64,000 nt of DNA, taken from positions 62,001-126,000 of the forward strand of contig JAFGNU010000038.1 of NCBI GenBank assembly GCA_016926875.1, given 5' to 3'. How positions within the stretch are numbered: position 1 is the stretch's first letter; each line of letters opens with the position of its first letter. Below are positions 8,961-16,735 of the stretch, piece after piece. Below the pieces are notes generated by a model. It was not told where the DNA came from. It searched no databases and saw nothing but the letters and a program-made list of their open reading frames with translations. The DNA is from Anaerolineae bacterium. Its GTDB lineage: Bacteria > Chloroflexota > Anaerolineae > Aggregatilineales > Aggregatilineaceae. The position numbers and the translations under genes were made by a program.

Positions 8961-9064
8961 TTAGCAGTTAGCTTTTGACGATTAGCTGCCGGGCTTCCGT
9001 TCCTGAATGACAGGCAAGAAACACAGCTCCCGGTTTGGGCTAACCGCTGATTGCTAACTGCTAA
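8961..9064. repeat. REP-like imperfect palindrome between cpaF and tadB
   Basis: TTAGCAGTTAGC (8961-8972) and GCTAACTGCTAA (9053-9064) are perfect 12-base inverted copies 80 bases apart. Further TTAGC/GCTAA units lie between them (near 8982 and 9039), and CTGCCGGG and CTCCCGG are partly complementary. The transcript could fold into one long hairpin inside the pilus operon. It looks like a small dispersed intergenic repeat rather than a coding element. Confidence 0.6.
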
Positions 9065-9161
9065 AAGCTATTCGCTTAGGATCAAAGTGTGAACTATCGC
9101 ATGGGGTTTACTGGTAGAATAGATATAAACCGCATGAGTGCGGCAGGGAGAATAGCGTGAT

Positions 9162-10157
9162 ATGAGTGGTGTCGAACTAATCATCACCGGCGCTGCTGGA
9201 TTGTTAGCTGTGATCATATTGGTGCTTGGGATCATCAGCATACGCAGCGAGCGCCAGGGCGAATATGAGGAACGCCTGGGGCGATATGCTTCCACCGAAT
9301 ACGGCAGCCTGTTGGCAGAGTTTGATGACATCGAGAGCGACTTGATTGATGAGGACGAACAGAGCATACTCAGTCAACGTCTGGAGTCTGCCCTGGCCAA
9401 TCGCGAGTTTGCTCAAAACTGGCGGATCCAGTTAGCACGTGCCGACCTGAAGCTGACTGTATCCGAGTATTTTTCCCTGCATATCATTTCTGCCATTGGT
9501 ACTTTTCTGGTAGGCTGGTTTATCATTTTTGGTAACCCAATTGCCGGGGCAGTGTCAGGAATGGCCGGGCTGTTGTTTCCCCGGTTATACGTTGCGCGTA
9601 AGCAGGGACAGCGCCTTAGGCTGTTTGAGAACCAGCTACCAGATACGCTATCGCTGTGGGTGAATGCGCTGCGCTCTGGTTATTCGGTGTTGCAGTCGAT
9701 GGAAGCTATCAGCCAGGAATCGCCTGAACCCACGGCGACAGAGTTTCAGCGTGTTGTCCAAGAAGTTCAGTTCGGGATTCCGATGGACGATGCGCTCGAA
9801 CACCTGCTGATCCGTATGCCCAGCGAAGACCTGGACCTGGTCAACACAGCCGTGAACATTCAGCGCGAGGTCGGTGGTAACCTGGCCGAAATCCTGGAAG
9901 CCATCAGCCACACGATCCGCGAGCGCATTAAACTCAAGGGCGAGATTCGCGTGTTGACATCGCAGGGGCGCATCACTGGCTGGATCATCTCGCTGCTGCC
10001 CATTGGCCTGACGATCTTCCTGTACTATGCCAGCCCAAGCTACATGCGACGCATGGTGCAGAACCGCATGTGCGGATGGCCGATGATGGGCATTGCGATG
10101 GGCATGATCGGCACAGGGGCGGCTATCATCCAGAAGATTGTAAAGATCGACTACTAG
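9162..10157 (+). CDS. tadB: TadB-like inner membrane platform protein (T2SF domain)
   Basis: 331 residues with a first membrane segment at about 6-27, two more near 105-150 and one or two at the C-terminus (GWIISLLPIGLTIFLYY). The type II secretion F domain lies at about 160-295, including LPDTLSLWVNALRSGYSVLQ and VNTAVNIQREVGGNLAEILE, the signature of TadB. It would form, with TadC, the membrane platform on which the CpaF motor acts. GGGAG lies 11 bases before the ATG. The next gene, tadC, begins 33 bases downstream. Confidence 0.88.
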   Translation: MSGVELIITGAAGLLAVIILVLGIISIRSERQGEYEERLGRYASTEYGSLLAEFDDIESDLIDEDEQSILSQRLESALANREFAQNWRIQLARADLKLTVSEYFSLHIISAIGTFLVGWFIIFGNPIAGAVSGMAGLLFPRLYVARKQGQRLRLFENQLPDTLSLWVNALRSGYSVLQSMEAISQESPEPTATEFQRVVQEVQFGIPMDDALEHLLIRMPSEDLDLVNTAVNIQREVGGNLAEILEAISHTIRERIKLKGEIRVLTSQGRITGWIISLLPIGLTIFLYYASPSYMRRMVQNRMCGWPMMGIAMGMIGTGAAIIQKIVKIDY

Positions 10158-10190
10158 CGAGTGTTAACGGCAAGAAGGAAGGGTATGTAG

Positions 10191-11135
10191 ATGCAGGTAT
10201 TTGGCATCCTGGGATTGATCATAGTCGGGATCATCTTGCTGGCCGGGTTGATCATCGTGGGAATCCGCGAGGATACCGGAGTTGATCCGTTGGAAAAACG
10301 CCTGTCCGAGTATGGTGATCGCGAAGTCCCCACCTCGCTAGAGGAAATTGAGATGTCGCTCGGCAAGCGGGAGCGCATCATCATACCCATGTATCGAGCG
10401 CTGGCGCGCTTTGCGATCCGTATGACACCGGAGAATCAGATTGAAGAGATCCGCCGCCAGATCGAGTTGGCCGGAAAAGCGGACACAATGGAGCCAGTGA
10501 CATTCTTTGGACAGCGTATCGCGCTGACGCTCGCCATGGGAATCGGTGCGTTTATCCTGTTCTTTATGGTGACCGATTGGGGACCTGCAAAGGGCATCAT
10601 GGGGACGGTTGGCGGCGCGGCGTTGGGTTATTTTCTGCCTATGTTGCAGCTCAAGGGCCAGATCAACCGGCGCCAGGATGCGATTGTCAAATCGCTGCCA
10701 AACGCGCTGGACCTGCTGACGATCTGCGTTGAGGCCGGTCTGGGTTTTGAGCAGGCAATGGGCAAGGTATACGAAAAGTGGGATGATGACTTGGCGATTG
10801 CTTTCGGGCGCGTGTTGCAGGAGATTCAGCTTGGTAAAAAACGCAGCGAAGCGCTGCGCGATATGTCGCGCCGCATGGACGTGCCCGATGTAACCAGCTT
10901 TGTCGCGGCGCTGGTACAGGCTGAGCAGCTTGGTGTGAGTATTGCCAAGGTGCTGCGTATCCAGGCAGACCAGATGCGAGTCAAACGCCGCCAGCGCGCG
11001 CAGGAGAAAGCCCAGCAGGCACCGGTTAAGATGATCATCCCGATGGTTCTGCTGATCTTCCCGTCGATCTGGATTGCCCTGCTGGGGCCGTCGGTCATTA
11101 TTTTGATGGAGACGGGTGTTCTTGGGGGTATTTAG
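10191..11135 (+). CDS. tadC: TadC-like inner membrane platform protein (T2SF domain)
   Basis: 314 residues with an N-terminal membrane segment (ILGLIIVGIILLAGLIIVGI) and two central ones (IALTLAMGIGAFILFFMV onward). The F domain at about 160-280 contains SLPNALDLLTICVEAGLGFE, then FVAALVQAEQLGVSIAKVLR and a closing hydrophobic segment (MIIPMVLLIFPSIWIALLG). This matches TadC, the partner of TadB. GGAAGGG precedes the ATG. It closes the recognisable Tad block; no pilin, prepilin peptidase, TadE/F/G or secretin gene follows, so those parts must lie elsewhere. Confidence 0.88.
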   Translation: MQVFGILGLIIVGIILLAGLIIVGIREDTGVDPLEKRLSEYGDREVPTSLEEIEMSLGKRERIIIPMYRALARFAIRMTPENQIEEIRRQIELAGKADTMEPVTFFGQRIALTLAMGIGAFILFFMVTDWGPAKGIMGTVGGAALGYFLPMLQLKGQINRRQDAIVKSLPNALDLLTICVEAGLGFEQAMGKVYEKWDDDLAIAFGRVLQEIQLGKKRSEALRDMSRRMDVPDVTSFVAALVQAEQLGVSIAKVLRIQADQMRVKRRQRAQEKAQQAPVKMIIPMVLLIFPSIWIALLGPSVIILMETGVLGGI

Positions 11136-11156
11136 CCGATTGCGCTCAAAATTAAC

Positions 11157-11894
11157 TTGATCACATCGTTGCACACGCCGGTCCGGTTCGACCGGCAAAC
11201 ACAACTGGCAAACCGAGCGAAACTCCTCGCACGCCAGGTGTTCACAACGGGGCTGGACCTGCTTTTTCCGCCTCATTGTGTTCACTGTGAACGTGTAGGG
11301 AGTTTTTTGTGTGCCCGGTGTCTGGCTTCGATGCAACCGGCAGTTGGACGCGTGATTCCTGCTTTGGATGAAATGCGTGTCGGCGTTGCCTACGAAGGAG
11401 CGGCCAGCGCGGCGATCCACGCATTTAAGTACGAGAGGCAAACCCGGCTGGTTGAGGTCTTGGGCGATGTGTTGTGCCGGGCACTGCGTGATGTCGGCTG
11501 GCCGATTGAAATCGTAACCGCTGTGCCGCTGCACGCCAACCGCCTGCGCGAGCGTGGGTATAACCAGTCGGCTTTGCTGGCTCATTATGTGGCCCGGAGC
11601 CGGGAATGGGTGTGTGTGCCCGAAGCGGTCGAGCGCGTCCGGGAAACGGACAGCCAGGTTGGCTTGAACGCCGCCGAACGCCGTGCCAACGTCGCCGGGG
11701 CATTTAGCGCTGTTCCGATGCTGGTAGAGGGCACACACGTGTTGATCATCGACGATGTGTTGACAACCGGCGCTACCCTGTCTGCTTGTGCGGAAGCTTT
11801 GCGCGCGGCGGGCGCACGCGGTGTTTATGGTGCGGCGGTATCCGGGGCGATTGATTATGATCTGCATATAGGCGCGCCTGGCGCGTTTGTATAG
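11157..11894 (+). CDS. ComF-like phosphoribosyltransferase-fold protein
   Basis: 245 residues. A short zinc-finger-like part (LFPPHCVHCERVG then LCARC) is followed by a phosphoribosyltransferase fold with VPLHANRLRERGYNQSALLA and the PRPP-binding loop VLIIDDVLTTGATLSACAEA. This is the ComFC layout; in competent bacteria the family is needed for DNA uptake, while its enzymatic substrate is uncertain. The only suitable early starts are TTG codons (11157, 11172) with no clear ribosome site. It lies 21 bases after tadC, so it may be carried on the same transcript. A role for the Tad-like apparatus in DNA uptake is possible but not shown. Confidence 0.85.
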   Translation: MITSLHTPVRFDRQTQLANRAKLLARQVFTTGLDLLFPPHCVHCERVGSFLCARCLASMQPAVGRVIPALDEMRVGVAYEGAASAAIHAFKYERQTRLVEVLGDVLCRALRDVGWPIEIVTAVPLHANRLRERGYNQSALLAHYVARSREWVCVPEAVERVRETDSQVGLNAAERRANVAGAFSAVPMLVEGTHVLIIDDVLTTGATLSACAEALRAAGARGVYGAAVSGAIDYDLHIGAPGAFV

Positions 11895-11927
11895 GTATAT
11901 GTGGTTGCATGCTGCAAGGAGCAAACG

Positions 11928-12506
11928 ATGGAACTGAAGATTCATGCACGGAATGTCGATTTGACCCCTAGCCTGCAGGAGCACATTGAAAAGAAGGTAG
12001 ACCGACTGGAACGATACCTACCAAATATTCATGAAGTGCGCGTGGACCTGGCAACAGAACCCCGGAGACAGGGCGGGGATCAACATATTGCCCAGTTGAC
12101 CGTGCGCAATACGCGGGGCGTTATTCTGCGAGCCGAGGAGAAACGGCAGCCCGATTTGTACGCAGCAATGGATGTTGTGCTGGATAAGATGTACAGCCAG
12201 ATACGGCGCTACAAGGGCAAGCGCAAACGGCGCGGCGGTGGCCGGTATGCAGAGATGGACGCCGATCTGGCACTGGTGGAACAGGTGCCGCTCGAAGAAG
12301 CAGAGGAAGTAGAGGAAGACAAGAGCACAATCGTACGTCGCAAACAGGTGACGCTGATCCCGATGAGCGAAGAAGAAGCTATCGACCAGATGGAGCTGTT
12401 AGGACACAACTTCTTTGTTTTCTATAATGCCGAAACGGCCAAAGTTGGGGTGCTCTATCGTCGTGAAGACGGCAACTACGGCGTATTGGAAGCTGAAGTC
12501 GGCTAA
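11928..12506 (+). CDS. hpf: Ribosome hibernation promoting factor, long form
   Basis: 192 residues. The S30AE domain (1-100: MELKIHARNVDLTPSLQEHI, VDLATEPRRQGG, QPDLYAAMDVVLDKMYSQIR) binds the small-subunit decoding region. After a charged linker comes the long-form C-terminal dimerisation domain (MSEEEAIDQMELLGHNFFVF, then VGVLYRREDGNYGVLE), which joins two ribosomes into inactive 100S dimers under stress. AAGGAG six bases before the ATG at 11928 fixes the start; a GTG at 11901 is less likely. A good terminator follows at 12529-12555. Confidence 0.95.
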   Translation: MELKIHARNVDLTPSLQEHIEKKVDRLERYLPNIHEVRVDLATEPRRQGGDQHIAQLTVRNTRGVILRAEEKRQPDLYAAMDVVLDKMYSQIRRYKGKRKRRGGGRYAEMDADLALVEQVPLEEAEEVEEDKSTIVRRKQVTLIPMSEEEAIDQMELLGHNFFVFYNAETAKVGVLYRREDGNYGVLEAEVG

Positions 12507-12528
12507 ACTGTGAGCCGTCGATTGGCAG

Positions 12529-12555
12529 GCCGGGAGCACATGCCCCCGGCTTTTT
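12529..12555 (+). terminator. Intrinsic terminator after hpf
   Basis: GCCGGG-A-GCA pairs with TGC-C-CCCGGC across a two-base loop, directly followed by TTTTT. It closes the comF-hpf unit. Confidence 0.85.
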
Positions 12556-12587
12556 GATTACAGGTTAGCCAGAGGAGAACAATAGTA

Positions 12588-13721
12588 ATGCACCTGCAAA
12601 CGGTCGGTGCGGTGATTCTGATTGGATCGGGGGGCACAACACGCCAGGAGCAACTGGTATACCGCGCCGTTCAGGCGTCCATGCTGGACTTGCTCGACGT
12701 GTTAAACGCACAGGGGATTTCCCCCGTCATTGTGGCAGGCGCCGATCTGGACTGGCTGCCGGACGGGCTGAACGTGATACGCGATGTCGACCGGGGATCG
12801 TTTCACTTTGGCGAGCGGCTGGCCGGGCTGGTTGAGCGGTACGATCTATCTCCTGTGATTTACTTTGGCGCAGGCAGCGCCCCGTTGCTTGATCAGGAAA
12901 TGGTTGGCTTGATGCGCGGCATGTTGTACCAGTCAGAGTTTGGGCAGAGCACCCAGATTCCCGATCACATCGCCCTGACGAACAATCTGCATTCCAGCGA
13001 CTGGATCGGGATCAGCCACGCACGAGACGCGCTGCCGATCATCCGGCAGGCAGAGCGGGATAACAGCCTGGCCTGGATGCTGCAACAGGACTGGGATTTT
13101 GATGTGCGCGTGCTGTCCGGCGTGCGGCCTGCGTCCAGCATGGACCTGGACACGCCCGCCGACCTGGCGATCATCCGGCGGCACCCGGCCTGCCCTCCGC
13201 ACCTATCCGAAGCACTGCGGGATTCGCTGCTTGATCGTATTCAGCTTGATGCGATCCTGGACGTGATTCGCCGTAATGGCAGCCAGTTAGCGCTGGCGGG
13301 ACGGGTATCCCCGTTGGCATGGCAGGCGTTGAGCAAAGCGACACAGTGCTGGATTCGCGTATATTCCGAGGAGCGGGGCATGGTTGCCAGCGAGCGCCTG
13401 GCGCGGGGCGAGGTAACGTCCCTGCCTGGCAGACTGCTTGATCTGGTGGGGCCGGTCGGGTTTTTTGATGAGCTGGCGCGTATGGCCGATGCGGCAATTA
13501 TCGACACCCGTGTCTTGATGGCCGCCTGCGGGCACTACCCGGATCGTGCCGAACGGTTTGCCTCTGACCTGTTCCTGACAGATGCAATCGGTGATTCCTG
13601 GCTGCAAGCGTTCACCGCTGCGGCAGCCCAGGCGCGGATTCCGGTGTTGCTGGGTGGGCATGGGGCCGTTGGCGGGGGATTGTACGCGCTGGCCGAGATC
13701 GTAGCGCCCAGGCGCAGCTAA
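12588..13721 (+). CDS. Unrecognised protein with nucleotidyltransferase-like (GT-A fold) features
   Basis: 377 residues, soluble. The first 200 residues resemble NTP-transferase folds: an opening strand (VGAVILIGSGGTTRQEQLVY), VIYFGAGSAPLLDQEMVGL in place of the usual GDxP metal loop, and MDLDTPADLAIIRRHPACPP, close to the DIDTPEDL end of MobA/CofC-type enzymes. The remaining 170 residues (LARMADAAIIDTRVLMAACG, ARIPVLLGGHGAVGGGLYAL) suit a second alpha/beta domain and match nothing I know. The canonical N-terminal nucleotide loop (LAGGxSxRxG) is altered. GAGGAG precedes the ATG. The stop overlaps the convergent glycosyltransferase stop by four bases. Confidence 0.6.
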   Translation: MHLQTVGAVILIGSGGTTRQEQLVYRAVQASMLDLLDVLNAQGISPVIVAGADLDWLPDGLNVIRDVDRGSFHFGERLAGLVERYDLSPVIYFGAGSAPLLDQEMVGLMRGMLYQSEFGQSTQIPDHIALTNNLHSSDWIGISHARDALPIIRQAERDNSLAWMLQQDWDFDVRVLSGVRPASSMDLDTPADLAIIRRHPACPPHLSEALRDSLLDRIQLDAILDVIRRNGSQLALAGRVSPLAWQALSKATQCWIRVYSEERGMVASERLARGEVTSLPGRLLDLVGPVGFFDELARMADAAIIDTRVLMAACGHYPDRAERFASDLFLTDAIGDSWLQAFTAAAAQARIPVLLGGHGAVGGGLYALAEIVAPRRS

Positions 13722-14470
13722 TCCCCCTGGCACAACCGCCGCAGGTGCCTGTACTTCTGCAATTCGTACCACGCCATCAGCAGGCTGAGGCGCAGCCCGT
13801 GCAGCCCGTCACGATAGCCGCGCAGCGTGATAAAGCGCCAGATGAAATGGCGTACCGGCTGCGTGAAAAACTTGTGCGGCCTGGGCCGGATGCCCTGTTC
13901 TTGCAGGATGCGGGCGTCGTATTGGACGTAGCGGCGCTGCTTTTCCCGGAACTGAGCGAAGCTGCGATAGTTATAGTGAACAAACGGTTCGGTCAGGTAG
14001 CCCGGCTCGCCGTCGAGTTGTACGACTTCGTGCACTTTGCGCGTTGGATCATAGCGCGCCTTATCGCGGCGCAGCAGGCGCATCTGGTAATCGGGGTACC
14101 AGCCGGTATGGCGGGTGAGCTTGCCAAAAATGTAGTTGTGACGCGGAATCCAGAAGCCGTTGTGCTCACCGGCTGCGATCAGCGCGCGGATTTCGGCGGC
14201 CTGCGCCGGGCTTGAGCGCTCGTCGGCGTCGATGAACAGAATCCATTCAGCCTCGACGGCGTCCAGCGCGGCGTCACGCTGCTGGGCGTAGTTCTCAAAG
14301 GGGTTGTGCAGCACATCGGCCCCGGCAGCGTGAGCCAGTTCTACCGTGCGATCCGCGCTGCCGTACTCAAATACGACCACACGGTCCGCCCAGTTCACGC
14401 TTTGGATGCAGTCTTGAATATCGTTTTCTTCGTCACGTGCCAGTATAACGGCTGCCAGTTTTACGCCCAT
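13718..14470 (-). CDS. Family 2 glycosyltransferase (WaaE/KdtX-like)
   Basis: 250 residues of GT-A fold. It opens with LAAVILARDEENDIQDCIQS, has VVVFEYGSADRTVELA in the nucleotide-binding region and the metal-binding DxD as LFIDADERSSP. GFWIPRHNYIFGKLTRHTGW and DYQMRLLRRDKARYD are characteristic of the WaaE/KdtX-like branch. It would add a sugar to a surface glycan, glycolipid or protein from the cytoplasmic face. It lies 18 bases after another family-2 glycosyltransferase gene on the same strand. The ribosome site is weak. Confidence 0.85.
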   Translation of the reverse strand: MGVKLAAVILARDEENDIQDCIQSVNWADRVVVFEYGSADRTVELAHAAGADVLHNPFENYAQQRDAALDAVEAEWILFIDADERSSPAQAAEIRALIAAGEHNGFWIPRHNYIFGKLTRHTGWYPDYQMRLLRRDKARYDPTRKVHEVVQLDGEPGYLTEPFVHYNYRSFAQFREKQRRYVQYDARILQEQGIRPRPHKFFTQPVRHFIWRFITLRGYRDGLHGLRLSLLMAWYELQKYRHLRRLCQGD

Positions 14471-14488
14471 CGTGTGTCTCTGTATGCC

Positions 14489-15451
14489 TCACAGGTGCTG
14501 CACAGTCCGGTATGCGTCGATCAACGTATTGCGCTGTTCCGCCGAGATTTCGCCCGCCGCACATGCTTTTTTCGCTGCTGCGATCTGGCGGCGCATCCCT
14601 GCCCGGACGATAACCCGCGCCAGCCGCAGCTTGAGCGGTGAATAGTGTTTTTCGAACAGGCGCATCCGGCTTTGCCACAGGTTGATCACGCTCTGCGGGC
14701 GAACCTGGCGCGTGCTCTGCCCGGCCAGGTGGATCACATGCGCCGACGGCACGCAGTAGATTTTCCAGCCCGCGCGGCGAATACGCATACTCCAGTCGAT
14801 CTCTTCGCAGTACATAAAATACTGTTCGTCGAACAGGCCGGTTTGCTCGATCACCTCGCGGCGGATCATCATCGTCGCACCCAGCGTATGATCGACCGGG
14901 AACGGCTTATTGCCCAGGTAGGCTGGCCGGGGATACCGCCCGTTGATCGCGCTGTCGTGCAGCCGTCCCGGCACGGGGAACAGGTCGATGATCAACTGCG
15001 CCAATCCGGGGAAGCGAAACGCGCTGTGCTGGAATGAGCCGTCACCATACGACAGCCGCGCTCCCACCACGCCCGCGCGCGGCAGGCTTAACAGCGCGTC
15101 GAACAAAGCGCGGGTGGCGCCCGGCTGGGTGCGCGTGTCCGAGTTGAGCAGATAAACGGCTTGAGGCAGTTCGGCGCTTGCGCTTTCGCCGGGTTGGTTG
15201 CTGAAGCCCATCAGGCGCATCGCGTGATTGTTGCCCCCGGCGAAACCCAGGTTGCAGTCGCTCGTGACCAGTGTAGCCTGTGGAAACTCGCGCCGGATCG
15301 CGTCCGGCGTGCCGTCTGACGAGGCATTGTCGATAACCCACACCTGCGTTTCGGGACTGCTGGTATCCAGGTCGGTGTAGAGTGTGCGCAGTGTGCCGAG
15401 CGTCAGTTCGCGCGTGTTCCACGAAACGATCACAACCGCGAGTTCTGGCAT
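14489..15451 (-). CDS. Family 2 glycosyltransferase (rhamnosyltransferase-like)
   Basis: 320 residues. Motifs are ELAVVIVSWNTRELTLGTLR at the start, VWVIDNASSDGTPDAIRREF, YLLNSDTRTQPGATRALFDA and DEQYFMYCEEIDWSMRIRRA, where the acidic EEIDW is the usual catalytic region of WbbL-type rhamnosyl- and related transferases. The C-terminal 60 residues are basic and may sit on the membrane. The ATG at 15451 (MPELAV) has AGGA upstream and matches the family start; a further-upstream start would add 12 unlikely residues. With the next gene it suggests one glycan pathway. Confidence 0.87.
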   Translation of the reverse strand: MPELAVVIVSWNTRELTLGTLRTLYTDLDTSSPETQVWVIDNASSDGTPDAIRREFPQATLVTSDCNLGFAGGNNHAMRLMGFSNQPGESASAELPQAVYLLNSDTRTQPGATRALFDALLSLPRAGVVGARLSYGDGSFQHSAFRFPGLAQLIIDLFPVPGRLHDSAINGRYPRPAYLGNKPFPVDHTLGATMMIRREVIEQTGLFDEQYFMYCEEIDWSMRIRRAGWKIYCVPSAHVIHLAGQSTRQVRPQSVINLWQSRMRLFEKHYSPLKLRLARVIVRAGMRRQIAAAKKACAAGEISAEQRNTLIDAYRTVQHL

Positions 15452-15541
15452 GTTGGCGATCCTGTATTTTATGAGACAACAAACCAAACGGCGCAGGAAC
15501 AGGTCTGCGCCGCGACTATCAACTGGTGCTAGGCCGAATGC

Positions 15542-16705
15542 TTATTCGGCAAAAGTCATATCCCATTTCGCCTGCACAATCAGCGAGTGGAAGGCACGGT
15601 AATCGTCCGGCGCGACTTCCACGAAGCCGGACGCGTCGAGAATATCATCCAGCAGTCCCTGCCCTGCCCGGCTGTCGGCAAAATCGAGGATGCCCTCGAC
15701 GATTTGCTGGCGCAGGTCGGCGGGTATGATGCGCTCAGGCGGAAACACAAGTCCATCATACGGGATCACGCCGCTCTCAAAGCCCTGCCAGCGCTCCGCG
15801 TCGGTTGGGAACGATGCATCCCCAGCAGAGCGGAGCACTTTGATCGTCTCGTCCAGCGTGCCGGGCACAAAGTTTTCGTCTTCGTCATGCAGTTCGTCGG
15901 CCAGTTCGTCCAGCAGGTTTTCGAGTTCGTCAGGCGGGAAAGCGGCTGCGCTGCAATCACCGTCGTACAACGCGCGCAGCATACTGAGGTTGTTCGGGTA
16001 ATCATGGACGGCGCTCAGATCGGTGAGCGGGTCCACGCCCTGGCTGGCCATCACCAGGCTGGGGAAAACCCAGCTTGTGAAATCATCGGCGCCCAGCCGA
16101 CAGAAAGCCAGCGATCTTAGCCCGCTAATGCTGCTGACATCGGCGCGTGATACGATATCCGCCGTCTGGCCGACTGACAGCGCGCGCCCGCTGCCACGGT
16201 TGACGGTCAGCACCGGCACAGCCTCGCACTTGTCCTGCGCGATGATCATGGTAAAGGGGTTGACCCAGGCTGCGGTTGGGTATCCTTCTTCACTTTGGTT
16301 ACACACTGCCTTGAGCGCAACCGCGTCATCTTCGACAAACTGCACGTCGATGGTGATATCAAGCTCCCGGAAATAGTCTCTTAGCGCGTTTTTGGCATCG
16401 ACGGCTTTGCTATCGTCGTTGCCATCCGGCAGCACAAATAACAGCGCAATCGGGCGCTGGTTGTCACCCAGTAGGGGCACATTCGGCACATCGGGCAGCG
16501 CTGTTGAGCGTGGGGTAGGCGTGGGCGGAATAGCTGTTGGCGGACGCGTGACCACTGGCCCGGTCTCGCCCTGGTCGTTACTACAGCCCGCAGCTACCAG
16601 CGCCAGCAGCACAGCCCCGGCGGCAAGGATTAACCAGAAAGATGCCCGGCGGTTTATGATGCACCTCCCGCAGTTTGTATTCCACTGCTTCACATGGTAC
16701 AGCAC
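15542..16705 (-). CDS. PhnD-like substrate-binding lipoprotein
   Basis: Up to 387 residues. A basic segment (NRRAS) and hydrophobic run lead to the lipobox LVAAGC, then a Pro/Thr linker. The body resembles phosphonate/phosphite ABC binding proteins: PIALLFVLPDGNDDSKAVDA, YFRELDITIDVQFVEDD, AAWVNPFTMIIAQ, SGLRSLAFCRLGADDFTSWV and SMLRALYDGDCSAAAFPPDE. No permease or ABC ATPase gene lies nearby, so the transporter is elsewhere or the protein is only a sensor. GTG codons at 16705 and 16693 lack ribosome sites. GGGAGG at 16664-16669 lies six bases before an in-frame ATA at 16657 that would give a textbook lipoprotein signal. Confidence 0.75.
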   Translation of the reverse strand: MLYHVKQWNTNCGRCIINRRASFWLILAAGAVLLALVAAGCSNDQGETGPVVTRPPTAIPPTPTPRSTALPDVPNVPLLGDNQRPIALLFVLPDGNDDSKAVDAKNALRDYFRELDITIDVQFVEDDAVALKAVCNQSEEGYPTAAWVNPFTMIIAQDKCEAVPVLTVNRGSGRALSVGQTADIVSRADVSSISGLRSLAFCRLGADDFTSWVFPSLVMASQGVDPLTDLSAVHDYPNNLSMLRALYDGDCSAAAFPPDELENLLDELADELHDEDENFVPGTLDETIKVLRSAGDASFPTDAERWQGFESGVIPYDGLVFPPERIIPADLRQQIVEGILDFADSRAGQGLLDDILDASGFVEVAPDDYRAFHSLIVQAKWDMTFAE

Positions 16706-16735
16706 TTGTAAGTGCGCGGCAAGCGTATAGTACGA

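Noticed and set aside
10338-11984. Long open frame of 548 codons on the minus strand
   Set aside because: Antisense to tadC and comF, both with clear motifs; rich in Arg, Gln and His as expected from reverse reading of high-GC genes; no ribosome site or family resemblance.
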